A stretch of DNA of 64,000 bases, taken from Qipengyuania_B thermophila. GTDB lineage: Bacteria; Pseudomonadota; Alphaproteobacteria; Sphingomonadales; Sphingomonadaceae. The DNA lies in NCBI RefSeq assembly GCF_004153605.1, contig NZ_SDSI01000001.1:496001-560000 (forward strand). The letters are read 5' to 3'. The first letter of the stretch is position 1. Each line of letters starts with the position of its first letter. Below the pieces are notes generated by a model. That model was given only the letters and a program-made list of their open reading frames with translations. It was not told the origin of the DNA and did not search any database. The translations under genes and the position numbers were made by a program. Of the stretch, positions 8,749 to 17,100 are shown one piece after another.

Positions 8749-10083
8749 ATGGGCATGGAAGCGCCTGGCGGAGTGGCCTTTCGGACAGCGCCGACGGCGG
8801 CGGAAGCGTTGCGCACGCACCTGGCCGAGCATCCCGAGCAACGGCTGCATCATCCTCATCCCTTCGACGTCAGCCGTTCCGACATCTATGCCGAGGATCG
8901 TTGGCAGCCGATCTTCGCCGCCATGCGCGCCGCAGGGCCGCTTCACCACATTCCCGAAAGCCCGTTCGGGCCGTACTGGGCGGTGGTTCAGCACAAGGCG
9001 GTGCAGCACGTCGAGTCGCTGCCCGACCTCTACTCGTCGAGCTGGGAATATGGCGGCATCACGATCCTTGATGCGCTGAGCGACGAGGAACTCGCGACGC
9101 TGGGACGCGAGCGGTTCGAACTGCCGATGTTCATCGCCATGGACCGGCCCAAGCACACCGGGCAGCGGCGCACCGTCGCGCCGGCCTTCGCGCCCCAAGA
9201 GATGAAGCGGCTCGAAGCCGACATCCGCCGGCGCACCGGCGAGGTTCTGGACACGTTGCCGCGCGGGGAGGTGTTTGACTGGGTTGACCGGGTGTCGATC
9301 GAGCTGACCACCGGCATGCTGGCGATCCTGTTCGACTTTCCGTGGGAGGACCGGCGGCTGCTCACCTTCTGGTCGGACTGGGCCGGCGACACCGAGCTTG
9401 CCAGCATCCGCGCTCTCGACGAGCAGCGGCGCGCGATCCTGTACGAGATGGCGGCCTATTTCCAGCAGCTTTGGATGCGCAAGGCGCAGGCTGAACCCGG
9501 ACCCGACCTCATCTCCATGATGATCCATTCTCCGGCCATGAACCAGATGGAACCGCAGGAATTCATGGGCAATCTCGTGCTGCTGATCGTCGGTGGCAAC
9601 GACACCACGCGCAACACCATGTCCGGGATCATCCATGCCTTCGACCGCTTCCCGGATCAGCGCAAGCTGTTCGAGGAACAGCCCGATCTGATCCCGAACG
9701 CGGTGCAGGAGTGCATCCGCTACCAGACGCCACTCGCCCACATGCGCCGCACCGCCAAGGAGGATGCCGAACTGTTCGGCCAGCAGATCCGGCGCGGCGA
9801 CAAGCTCGTGCTGTGGTATCTGTCGGCCAATCGCGACGAGGAGGTGTTCGACGAGCCGGACCGGCTCGACATCACCCGCGAGAACGCGCGGCGGCATCTC
9901 GCCTTCGGATACGGAATTCACCGCTGCGTGGGCGCGCGGCTGGCCGAACTGCAATTGCGCATCCTGCTGGAAGAGATGCACGCCCGGCGGCTCAGGGTCC
10001 ATGTCGCCGGCGATGTCGAGCGGGTCCGTGCGAATTTCGTCCATGGGTTCCGGCGGCTGGAGGTGGAGGTGACGCGCTTCTGA
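8749..10083 (+). CDS. cytochrome P450, CYP153-like
   Basis: A 444-residue soluble class I P450. The I-helix carries GGNDTTRN (near residue 281), the K-helix ExxR is ECIR (near 321), and the haem loop FGYGIHRCVGARLAELQ places the cysteine ligand at about residue 393. GGNDTTRN, HRCVG.RLAELQ, FGPYW and FIAMDRPKH are the motifs I associate with CYP153 alkane and fatty-acid omega-hydroxylases. A different CYP subfamily remains possible without alignment. The ATG at 8749 is preferred over the upstream in-frame GTG because GGAGAG lies 6-7 bases before it. Such enzymes need a [2Fe-2S] ferredoxin and a reductase; a reductase is encoded 3.4 kb upstream, but no ferredoxin is in the window. The gene stands alone, convergent with the glycosyltransferase cassette. 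Confidence 0.88.
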   Translation: MGMEAPGGVAFRTAPTAAEALRTHLAEHPEQRLHHPHPFDVSRSDIYAEDRWQPIFAAMRAAGPLHHIPESPFGPYWAVVQHKAVQHVESLPDLYSSSWEYGGITILDALSDEELATLGRERFELPMFIAMDRPKHTGQRRTVAPAFAPQEMKRLEADIRRRTGEVLDTLPRGEVFDWVDRVSIELTTGMLAILFDFPWEDRRLLTFWSDWAGDTELASIRALDEQRRAILYEMAAYFQQLWMRKAQAEPGPDLISMMIHSPAMNQMEPQEFMGNLVLLIVGGNDTTRNTMSGIIHAFDRFPDQRKLFEEQPDLIPNAVQECIRYQTPLAHMRRTAKEDAELFGQQIRRGDKLVLWYLSANRDEEVFDEPDRLDITRENARRHLAFGYGIHRCVGARLAELQLRILLEEMHARRLRVHVAGDVERVRANFVHGFRRLEVEVTRF

Positions 10084-10226
10084 CCGCCTCCCGCCGGCGG
10101 CGCATCCTCAGCCTTCGCGAAAGCGGTGGGCACCTGCACCGGCTGGTTTGACCGCACTGCCATCCATTCCGGTCCGCCTGACAGGCAGCGGCGGGTGCAC
10201 TTCGCGCGATTGGGACGCGTCGGGAA

Positions 10227-12008
10227 CTACGGCCGCGCCGCAGGCGCCGACGCGCGCCGCCAGAGCGTGAACGGCGGCGCCACGTCCACGCGCTCCCAAC
10301 CCGGCGGGGTTCGGCTGTGATGGACCATGGCTGCCAGCGAGTCCGCGTGCCCGTTCGTGAGGTAGATCTGCATTTCGGTCATGGGCATGCAGGCCAGCAC
10401 GTAGTGTGCGCCTGTTGTTGCAAGGCGGCTTGCTCCTTCTGAACCGGGATCAGTAAAGGTGCGGATGACGGCGTGCATCCCGGCATCCCCGCGGTGGTGC
10501 CCGGTCGCCATGACATCGTGGCGTGTGTGCGCGAGGACGTGGGGCCCCAGGTCGATCTGCGCCAGCACCATGCCGGGCGGCAGGCGGTTCAGCGTCGCGG
10601 CGATGGCGGTCACGTCACACCCCTTCTCCAGCTCTTCGCGGTTCTGGTGCTGCTGGTTCGACGCGGCGAGCACCGGTTCCGCCATCGCGACCGGTAGGGC
10701 GGGGAGGAGGATCAGCGGCACGACCGCCGTGCAGGCGAGTTTCGGCACCGGGCGCTTGATCTCGGCCGCGGCGAGAAAGGCCCGCGACGCCAGCCACCCG
10801 ACCGGCACCGCCGCCAGCACGGAGGCATAGAGGATCGACCGCGACGTCAGCAGACCCGCCACCGTCGCCATGACGAGCACGAACAGGTATTCGCTCCACC
10901 ACCGCCGCAGCCAATCGCGCGACCGCGCCGCCAGCATGGCGCATCCGGCGATGCCAAGGATGACGGGCGGTAGCGCCAGGAGCACGAACTTGGCCGGCTG
11001 CTCCCACAGCGGCATGCCTTCCTTGACGTTGAGGTACCAGTAGCGGTGCACGAGAGGGTCGAGCTGTCCGAACGGAGAGCCGACGCACTGAGGCGCGGCG
11101 GCGGCGAACACCGCGCCTGCGGCCGCAGCCGTGAGTGCAAGCGCGCCGACCTGTCCTGCGAGCGCGAGGTGCTTGAGGCGGACCACCACGCCGACGCCGA
11201 GCGCCACGACGCTGAACAGCGCGAGATGCGGTGGGGCGATGGCATCGCAATGCGGAGCAAGGTCGGCAACGCCGCGTGTCAGCAGGAACAGCAGCACCAG
11301 TCCGGCGGCAAGCGTCTGCAGATAGGCCAGCAGGTGTGCGCCGTCGCGCCGGGAGCACATCCACCGGCATGCGAACACGGCGCCCACGACAGCAGCCATG
11401 GGAAGAAGTTCAAGCGAGATGCTCGTTCCGGCCGCCATCGCCGCACCGGCGGCGAAGGCGCCGCGTGCCGCGTTGCGCCAGGAGAGCGCCCACGTCGCGG
11501 CCAGGAGGAGAAGCGCCTGCCAGCCATGGTGGTCGATGCGCAGCGGTCCGAACTGCAGGAAGACGATGGGCATGGCGGCCAGGGCAATCGCGGCGGCGAC
11601 AGCGGCCGCGGTGTCGAGGAACTGCGAGGCAATCCGCGCCGCGATCGCCATCGTGGCGAACAGCAGCAGCAGCGGCACGAGCGTCGCAGCCATTCGTTCA
11701 GCCCCCCCGGCGCCGAGGAGTGGCGTCAGGCCGGCCACGGACGCGGCGAGCGGCAGGTCGACCAGTCGCGACCAGTGCATCGGCCCGTCGCCAAGGCCCA
11801 CGATGCGCGTCTGCCGCAGATCGAACCACGCTTGCCCGGACAGCAGATCGCGGACCTGCACCATGCGCAAGGCATCATCCGTGTCGAAGAACCGGAGCGA
11901 GCCGATCGCCTCCCAGCGAAGCAGGGCATAGGCGAGGGCGGCAGCAACCCAGACCACGCAGACGGCCAACCACGGCATCTGCCGCCACCGGATCCGCCGC
12001 TCGATCAT
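10227..12008 (-). CDS. GT-C family membrane glycosyltransferase (predicted)
   Basis: A 593-residue integral membrane protein with about a dozen hydrophobic segments, one N-terminal (residues ~10-30), a cytochrome-like block in the middle and a soluble C-terminal domain of ~140 residues. The first extracytoplasmic loop has FFDTDDALRMVQVRDL, an acidic motif in the position of the catalytic DxD/DD of GT-C enzymes (STT3, ArnT, PMT), and GPMHWSRLVDLP. It would transfer sugar from a polyprenyl-phosphate donor on the periplasmic face; acceptor and sugar are unknown. The start at 12008 was chosen over the longer open frame because it overlaps the GtrA stop as ATGA. It is the last gene of a three-gene coupled cassette. 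Confidence 0.72.
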   Translation of the reverse strand: MIERRIRWRQMPWLAVCVVWVAAALAYALLRWEAIGSLRFFDTDDALRMVQVRDLLSGQAWFDLRQTRIVGLGDGPMHWSRLVDLPLAASVAGLTPLLGAGGAERMAATLVPLLLLFATMAIAARIASQFLDTAAAVAAAIALAAMPIVFLQFGPLRIDHHGWQALLLLAATWALSWRNAARGAFAAGAAMAAGTSISLELLPMAAVVGAVFACRWMCSRRDGAHLLAYLQTLAAGLVLLFLLTRGVADLAPHCDAIAPPHLALFSVVALGVGVVVRLKHLALAGQVGALALTAAAAGAVFAAAAPQCVGSPFGQLDPLVHRYWYLNVKEGMPLWEQPAKFVLLALPPVILGIAGCAMLAARSRDWLRRWWSEYLFVLVMATVAGLLTSRSILYASVLAAVPVGWLASRAFLAAAEIKRPVPKLACTAVVPLILLPALPVAMAEPVLAASNQQHQNREELEKGCDVTAIAATLNRLPPGMVLAQIDLGPHVLAHTRHDVMATGHHRGDAGMHAVIRTFTDPGSEGASRLATTGAHYVLACMPMTEMQIYLTNGHADSLAAMVHHSRTPPGWERVDVAPPFTLWRRASAPAARP

Positions 12009-12433
12009 GCACGCTGACGGTCGGAGAAGACGAAAACGGCGCGCAGGAGATAGGTCGCGCAGAAGCTGACGGCCACCGCCACCGCCTTCGCGGCCAGTGG
12101 CGCCCATCCGGCCCACTCCGCCAGAACCAGGACGCACGCGGTCAGCGCCAGCCCGATCAGGGCCGACAGCAGGAAGAGGCTCATCTGGACGATCCGCTGC
12201 GCCGGTTCGCGCGACACGCGGTCGGCCCACACAAGGCGGCTCGAGAGCTGCCAGTGCGCGGCGATGCCGGCGCTGTAGGACAGGACGCCGGCAGCCGGAG
12301 CGGAACCGAGCACCTCGACCAGCACGACGAAGCCGGCCAGATCAACGCCGAGCGCCGCCACGCTGGCAAGAAGGTAAGGCGCCGTCCGGGGCAACCGCAG
12401 CATGGCAGGCACGTCCGGCAGGCGCACCATCAT
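12005..12433 (-). CDS. GtrA-like family membrane protein
   Basis: A 142-residue protein with four predicted membrane helices, matching the GtrA/DPMS family in length and topology. Family members are thought to move polyprenyl-phosphate-linked sugars across the inner membrane or to act as small partners of membrane glycosyltransferases. The characteristic elements are the first helix (YLLASVAALGVDLAGFVVLV) and the terminal pattern TYLLRAVFVFSDR. Its start overlaps the upstream FAD-oxidoreductase stop and its stop overlaps the downstream GT-C start, both as ATGA. This agrees with donor flipping followed by transfer by its neighbour. Function is inferred from family and context. Confidence 0.85.
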   Translation of the reverse strand: MMVRLPDVPAMLRLPRTAPYLLASVAALGVDLAGFVVLVEVLGSAPAAGVLSYSAGIAAHWQLSSRLVWADRVSREPAQRIVQMSLFLLSALIGLALTACVLVLAEWAGWAPLAAKAVAVAVSFCATYLLRAVFVFSDRQRA

Positions 12434-14001
12434 GCCGCCTTTCGCGCCGGATCGACGCGCGCGGGCACATCGCGAACCGACGCAAGCGCGGCGACCTGGT
12501 CGGCATCAAGGCGTGCCCGCGCGGGAATCCGCACGTCACCCCCTTCCGACCCTTCCTCGTGATATTCGGCATCTTCGTTGACACACCACGTGTCGTAGAT
12601 GCGCTCGCCGGCGATGATGTTCTCCACCGTCAGCATGGCGGTCATCATGGCGTGGTCCTGATTGTTGTACCGATGCATGCCGTTGCGGCCGACGAGGTGC
12701 AGGGTCGGATGCTTTTCTTCCAGCTCGCGGCGCATCGCATCGACATTCGACGCATACTCCTCGTCGTAGACCGGATAGGCCTTCTCCTGGCGCACGACGA
12801 AGCCGCCCTCCACATCGTCGCGCCGGCACAGGCCGAGGATCTCCATCTCCCTGGTGGCAAGCGCTACGAGTTCGGCGTCTGTGGAGGTCCACAGATCGTC
12901 CCCCTCGAAGCAGAAATACTCGAGGCCGACGCAGGCGAGGTTCTGATCCGGCACCATCTCCGGCGACCAGGAGCGGAAGTTCTGGATCCGGCCGACCTTC
13001 ACCTTGCTGTCGTGAATGTAGATCCAGTTGTCGGGAAACAGATCGGCAGAGCGGATCTTGAGTGCGACGGTCAGGAAGTCGCGGTAGCGCAGGCGATCGG
13101 CCTGCATGGTGCTTTGCGGCAGCGGATGCAGCCGGAGCGCAAGGTCGCGCATGGGTGCCGAGCTGATCACATGATCCGAGCGGATCGTGATCACGCCCGC
13201 GCCGGAGCGCGCCTGAAGGCGCCACGCCGCGCCGTCGGCGGAGAGCCGTTCGAGCGCAGTTCCCATGTGGATCTGCCCCCTGCCGCTCGCCAGGACACGG
13301 TCGCGCGCCGCTTCCCACATCATGCCCGGTCCCAGCCGCGGATAGCGGAACGTCTCCAGCAGCGTCTTGACGGCCTGTCCGTCATTGGGGCGCCTGTTCA
13401 GACCGAGCGAGCGCTTCAGCCCGTCGACGACCGCGCCCCACAGCGACAGCCCCTTGATCCGCTGCGCCGCCCAGTCGGCGCTCATCTCGTCGCAGGGCAT
13501 TCCCCACACCTTCTCGGTGTAGGTCTTGAAGAAGATGGAATAGAGCGTGCGGCCGAACTGGTTGACGGTCCAGTCCTCGAACGAGCGCACGTCCCGGACC
13601 GGGCGCACGCGGTAGCGAAGGTAGCTCGCCATGCAGGCGACCGATCGCAGAACACCGAGGTTCCGGAGAGCCTCGAACGCCCGCAAGGGGTAGGAGTAGA
13701 ACTTCCCCTCGTAATAGATGCGGCTCATGCGCGGCCGCTGGATGAAGTCGTCGGGCAGGATCTCGTTCCACAGGTCCACGACGGCCTTGGACTTCGAGAA
13801 GAACCGGTGGCCGCCGATGTCGAACCGGAACCCTTCGTGTTCGACCGTGCGGCTGATGCCGCCGACATAGGTGGCATCCTGCTCGATGATGGCGACACTG
13901 CGCCCCGCCTTGGTCAGCAGATAGGCTGCCGTGAGGCCGGCGGGGCCGGCTCCGATGATGGCGACATCCACGTCCGCATCCACGCCCGTCCCGCTGTTCA
14001 C
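12430..14001 (-). CDS. FAD-dependent oxidoreductase (amine oxidase / UDP-galactopyranose mutase-like)
   Basis: A 523-residue flavoprotein. DVAIIGAGPAGLTAAYLL near the N-terminus binds FAD, GGISRTVEHEGFRFDIGGHR follows as in phytoene-desaturase and UDP-galactopyranose-mutase-like proteins, and the middle has WGMPCDEMSADWAAQRIKG. Relatives often sit in glycan clusters beside GtrA and glycosyltransferase genes, as here, so a role in making or rearranging a nucleotide- or lipid-linked sugar is plausible but unproven. The start is a GTG preceded by GGGGGAT about 9 bases upstream. The stop overlaps GtrA as ATGA, making this the first gene of the cassette. Confidence 0.8.
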   Translation of the reverse strand: MNSGTGVDADVDVAIIGAGPAGLTAAYLLTKAGRSVAIIEQDATYVGGISRTVEHEGFRFDIGGHRFFSKSKAVVDLWNEILPDDFIQRPRMSRIYYEGKFYSYPLRAFEALRNLGVLRSVACMASYLRYRVRPVRDVRSFEDWTVNQFGRTLYSIFFKTYTEKVWGMPCDEMSADWAAQRIKGLSLWGAVVDGLKRSLGLNRRPNDGQAVKTLLETFRYPRLGPGMMWEAARDRVLASGRGQIHMGTALERLSADGAAWRLQARSGAGVITIRSDHVISSAPMRDLALRLHPLPQSTMQADRLRYRDFLTVALKIRSADLFPDNWIYIHDSKVKVGRIQNFRSWSPEMVPDQNLACVGLEYFCFEGDDLWTSTDAELVALATREMEILGLCRRDDVEGGFVVRQEKAYPVYDEEYASNVDAMRRELEEKHPTLHLVGRNGMHRYNNQDHAMMTAMLTVENIIAGERIYDTWCVNEDAEYHEEGSEGGDVRIPARARLDADQVAALASVRDVPARVDPARKAA

Positions 14002-14089
14002 GATCGCAATCCCCCTACTGGCCTGAGGACTGTGTGGCGCCGAATGGTTAACAAAGCGCCAAGGCGCGGCTCGGCGGACCTCGGAGAGG

Positions 14090-14779
14090 TCAGACGATCT
14101 CCGGGCACTGCACGCGCGCCGCGAGCAGGGCGATCTCGGCCAGGCTGAAGGTGTTCTCGAACACGAGCCCCGAATGCCCGTCCCGGTGCCAGCGCACCTT
14201 GGCCATGATCACGCCAAGCTCCGCACCCTCGATCCGCAGCAGCTGGTCCACCGCGAAGTCGCGGTCGAGAACAAGCCGCGCGCCTTGCTGGGAGATGTTG
14301 TCGAGCCTAGCTGACCAGCACTCCGCGGCGCGGAAGACCTCGACCGGCAGGGTCATGTTGAGGCGGAACTGCCGCTTGGGATGCGTCCAGTGTTCCCGGA
14401 TCAGCCGTTCCACCGCCACCGGGGCATTGAAGGCGAAGCTTGCCTCTCCCTCGCCATGGCGCACGAGGCGGAGCGCGAACCGCTCGCCGTTCTGGAGTTC
14501 CAGTGCGGGCGCTCTGGTCCCGAGACGCGGTGGAAGCGGGTGGAACAGCTTCACCTTCACCCCCGTCTGCGAGACGTCGCGCACCACGCAGACGAATTCT
14601 CCTGCCTCGGTAACGAGTTTCGCCGCGCGGATCAGCGAAACGTAGCGCGGCGCGGCGCGCTGGTTCGGGCGTGGATCGCCGGCCGGTCCGGCTTCCGTTC
14701 GGTCATGAGCTGAGTGCGCCACCGCGTGCGGATCCCCTGATGCTGCAAAGCCGGATGGATGACTGGCGGCGTCGGTCAT
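14090..14779 (-). CDS. tandem PilZ-domain protein
   Basis: A 229-residue cytoplasmic protein with two PilZ-like modules. The first (about residues 41-130) begins QRAAPRYVSLIRAAKL and has VVRDVSQTGVKVKL. The second (about 133-225) begins KRQFRLNMTLPVEVF and has ARLDNISQQGARLVL. In PilZ proteins an RxxxR and a D/NxSxxG bind cyclic di-GMP. The first module shows a DVSQTG variant and the second NISQQG, so the second-half motif is present in both while the arginine motif is only partly conserved (RAAPR). Binding is likely for at least one module, but this is inference. The gene lies 88 bases downstream of the glycan cassette start and could tie it to c-di-GMP control. Confidence 0.8.
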   Translation of the reverse strand: MTDAASHPSGFAASGDPHAVAHSAHDRTEAGPAGDPRPNQRAAPRYVSLIRAAKLVTEAGEFVCVVRDVSQTGVKVKLFHPLPPRLGTRAPALELQNGERFALRLVRHGEGEASFAFNAPVAVERLIREHWTHPKRQFRLNMTLPVEVFRAAECWSARLDNISQQGARLVLDRDFAVDQLLRIEGAELGVIMAKVRWHRDGHSGLVFENTFSLAEIALLAARVQCPEIV

Positions 14780-14970
14780 GCTGACACCTGAATAGAAATC
14801 TACGCGTTAATGCGAAGATAAAGCCGCGCGGCTCCTGACCTGTGTGCCACGCGGGCGGTTCGGCACTTGGGACATCTCCCTAGGCGGCTGTTCGTTCCTG
14901 ATGAAAACCTGATCGCGCACCCTTCTCCCGAACACACCTGGCAATCCAGCCGGGCAGGAGGTGCGGCGAC
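14780..14970. promoter_or_regulatory. divergent intergenic region, PilZ gene / S8 protease gene
   Basis: 191 bases separate the two divergent starts and must hold both promoters. An AGGAGG at about 14955-14960 serves the protease. The AT-richer stretch near 14788-14822 is the most promoter-like part for the PilZ gene. No clear -35/-10 pair was identified. Confidence 0.4.
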
Positions 14971-17100
14971 ATGATCACGATGCGCGGTCTGGGCTGCTCC
15001 ATTCTCGGCGGTGGAGCGGTTCTGAGCCTGACAGCCTGCGGCGCGAGCCCTGCGCCGCCTGCCACCGCGGCACCGCCGCCGCCGCTGGCCGTTGTGCCCC
15101 CGCCTGCGGTCCTGGCCACCCCGCCGCCACGGTCCGGTGCGCCGCTTGTGACGCCCGAGGCGCAGCAGCCGAGCCGGTCGCGCGAGGACGACGCCGAATA
15201 CCGCAGCAACTATGTCGCGGCCGAAACGATCGGGCTTCTGTGGGCGCGGGAGAATGGCCTTGGCGGGCGGGGCGTGCGCGTGGGCGTCATGGACGGCGGG
15301 GTGGCCGAGATCCCGGAACTGGCCGGCAAGGTGCTGACATGGGGCGGCCACGCCGCGACGGCCAGTGCCACCGGACAGGCGCATCCGCACGCGCCACCAG
15401 CACCGAACGGCGATGAGGCGTCAGCCCGGGACCACGGCACCCGGATCGCGGCGGTCATCGCCGCGCGGCGGAACGGCACGGGGGTCCAGGGCATCGCGCC
15501 CGAGGCGCAGATCGTGTCCCTGCCCGTGCCATATGGCGGCACCCCCGCGGCTTCCGGCCTCGACGCCGTCATGGCGGCGCAGTTCACCCGCGCCGCCGAC
15601 GCGCGTCTGCCGGTCGTCACCCGCGCCATCGGCCGCTCTGTTGCCGCCGACCAGGCTTCGCTGCTTGCCCATGCGGTCGCCGCCTACGGGTTGACCGGCG
15701 GCCTTGTCGTCCAGTCGGCCGGCAATGCCGGCGCTGACGCGCCGGGGGAGAGCGGCGAGGTGACTCCCGCCAACAGGGCGGCGTGGCTGTTCGTGTCCGC
15801 GGTCGAGTGGCAGGGCGGCGCCCTCCTCCCCGCGCCCTACGCCAACCACTGCGGCTCCCTGGCCGACCGGTGCGTCGTGGCCCCCGGATCGGTCGTCACC
15901 CACGATGCCACCGGGAGCGCCGTCACCTTTTCCGGGACGAGCGCCGCGGCGGCTCAGGTCGGCGGGCTCGCGGCGCTGATCCTCGAGCGGTGGCCGCACC
16001 TGAGCGGACAGGACGCCGGCCGCATCATCCTTGCGAGCAGCCGCGATCTGGGTACGCCGGGGCCGGATCCGGTCTTCGGCATGGGCCTCATCGACGTGCA
16101 GGCGGCGCTGTCCCCAGCCGCACCGAAGCTGCACACCGCCCGGCACGCGACGGCGCTCGCCGGCGCACACATGATCATCGGCGACCTGTTCCCCGCCGAC
16201 CGCCTGCGCCAATCGTTGAGCGGGCTGACGGTCGTGGACAGATGGGGGCGCGACTTCACTCTTGGCGACGAGGCGCTTGGCCTTCTGACGCCGCAGACAT
16301 CAAACCGCTTCGCACATGACTGGCATCGAAGCCTGTCGCTGTCAGGCACCATGCACATGGATGGCAGCGGGGCCGGGCTTGCCGATGCCCTTGACACGCT
16401 GATGCCGCCACACACCGGCGGCGGAGAAGGAACCGTGACGCGCACAGCGGGCGCCTGGCACCTCGATGTCCGCGCACCAGCGGCACCCGGCTCCGCATCG
16501 ACGGCCTTCGGATTGACGCGCACCGGCGCCGGCGGGGCGCTCGGCCTTGCCCTGATCGACGAGGACGGCCGCGTGCTGGGCACCCCGGCGGGGGCGGGAG
16601 CCCTGCGGCTCGCCACAGGGGCGCGCACGGCCGTGTTCGACGCGAGGCTCCAAGGCGCGCGAGGAAGGCTCGCTGTGCGCGGCTATGCCACACTGGCGCT
16701 TGCCCGGCTTCGCCTCGCCCCCGACCAGCTGGTGCAGAAGGCCACCCTTCTCGTCGGTGCACGGGGCGGAGCGGAGGTGCGCGTCACGCACGGCCAGGAT
16801 GTCCTCGTGGTCCGGGTGGACCATCCCTTCACCCTGATTGGCGGGTCGCTCGCCATGGAGGTTCCGGTCGGGTTCGACCGCTCGACCGGCGCGGTGCGCG
16901 TGACGCGGCGGACCGTTCCGCTCGGCGGCGACTTCGCTCCGCGCCTCGGCTTCGGCTGGGAGCGGGTCGGTTGGCACGGCGGGCTGCGCTTCGACGCCGC
17001 CGGCGGGCCGGAAGACGGGGAGTTCAGCTCTTCCTTGCGGTGGTGGACCCGCCTCGGGCCGCGCCGTGCGGCCGGGTCGCGGTTCCCGATCAGCGAATGA
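14971..17100 (+). CDS. S8 (subtilisin-like) serine protease, lipoprotein, with long C-terminal domain
   Basis: A 709-residue secreted protease. The N-terminus is a lipoprotein signal with lipobox LTAC (Cys23), then a proline-rich linker to about residue 66. The S8 triad is complete: Asp108 in VGVMDGGV, His155 in DHGTRIAAVI and Ser324 in FSGTSAAAAQVGG, with oxyanion Asn252 in QSAGNAGA. About 340 residues after the catalytic domain are rich in alternating small and hydrophobic residues and could be a beta-structured passenger or barrel domain, as in autotransporter subtilases such as Bordetella SphB1. The extreme C-terminus (SRFPISE) does not look like a standard barrel end. An AGGAGG precedes the ATG. 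It converges on the DUF11 cluster with an 11-base tail overlap, so it may process those surface proteins (inference). Confidence 0.85.
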   Translation: MITMRGLGCSILGGGAVLSLTACGASPAPPATAAPPPPLAVVPPPAVLATPPPRSGAPLVTPEAQQPSRSREDDAEYRSNYVAAETIGLLWARENGLGGRGVRVGVMDGGVAEIPELAGKVLTWGGHAATASATGQAHPHAPPAPNGDEASARDHGTRIAAVIAARRNGTGVQGIAPEAQIVSLPVPYGGTPAASGLDAVMAAQFTRAADARLPVVTRAIGRSVAADQASLLAHAVAAYGLTGGLVVQSAGNAGADAPGESGEVTPANRAAWLFVSAVEWQGGALLPAPYANHCGSLADRCVVAPGSVVTHDATGSAVTFSGTSAAAAQVGGLAALILERWPHLSGQDAGRIILASSRDLGTPGPDPVFGMGLIDVQAALSPAAPKLHTARHATALAGAHMIIGDLFPADRLRQSLSGLTVVDRWGRDFTLGDEALGLLTPQTSNRFAHDWHRSLSLSGTMHMDGSGAGLADALDTLMPPHTGGGEGTVTRTAGAWHLDVRAPAAPGSASTAFGLTRTGAGGALGLALIDEDGRVLGTPAGAGALRLATGARTAVFDARLQGARGRLAVRGYATLALARLRLAPDQLVQKATLLVGARGGAEVRVTHGQDVLVVRVDHPFTLIGGSLAMEVPVGFDRSTGAVRVTRRTVPLGGDFAPRLGFGWERVGWHGGLRFDAAGGPEDGEFSSSLRWWTRLGPRRAAGSRFPISE

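Noticed and set aside
10084..10226. A terminator between the convergent P450 and GT-C genes
   Set aside because: Only short GC-rich self-complementary patches (such as CCGCCGGCGG) occur, without a defined stem-loop and T-run.
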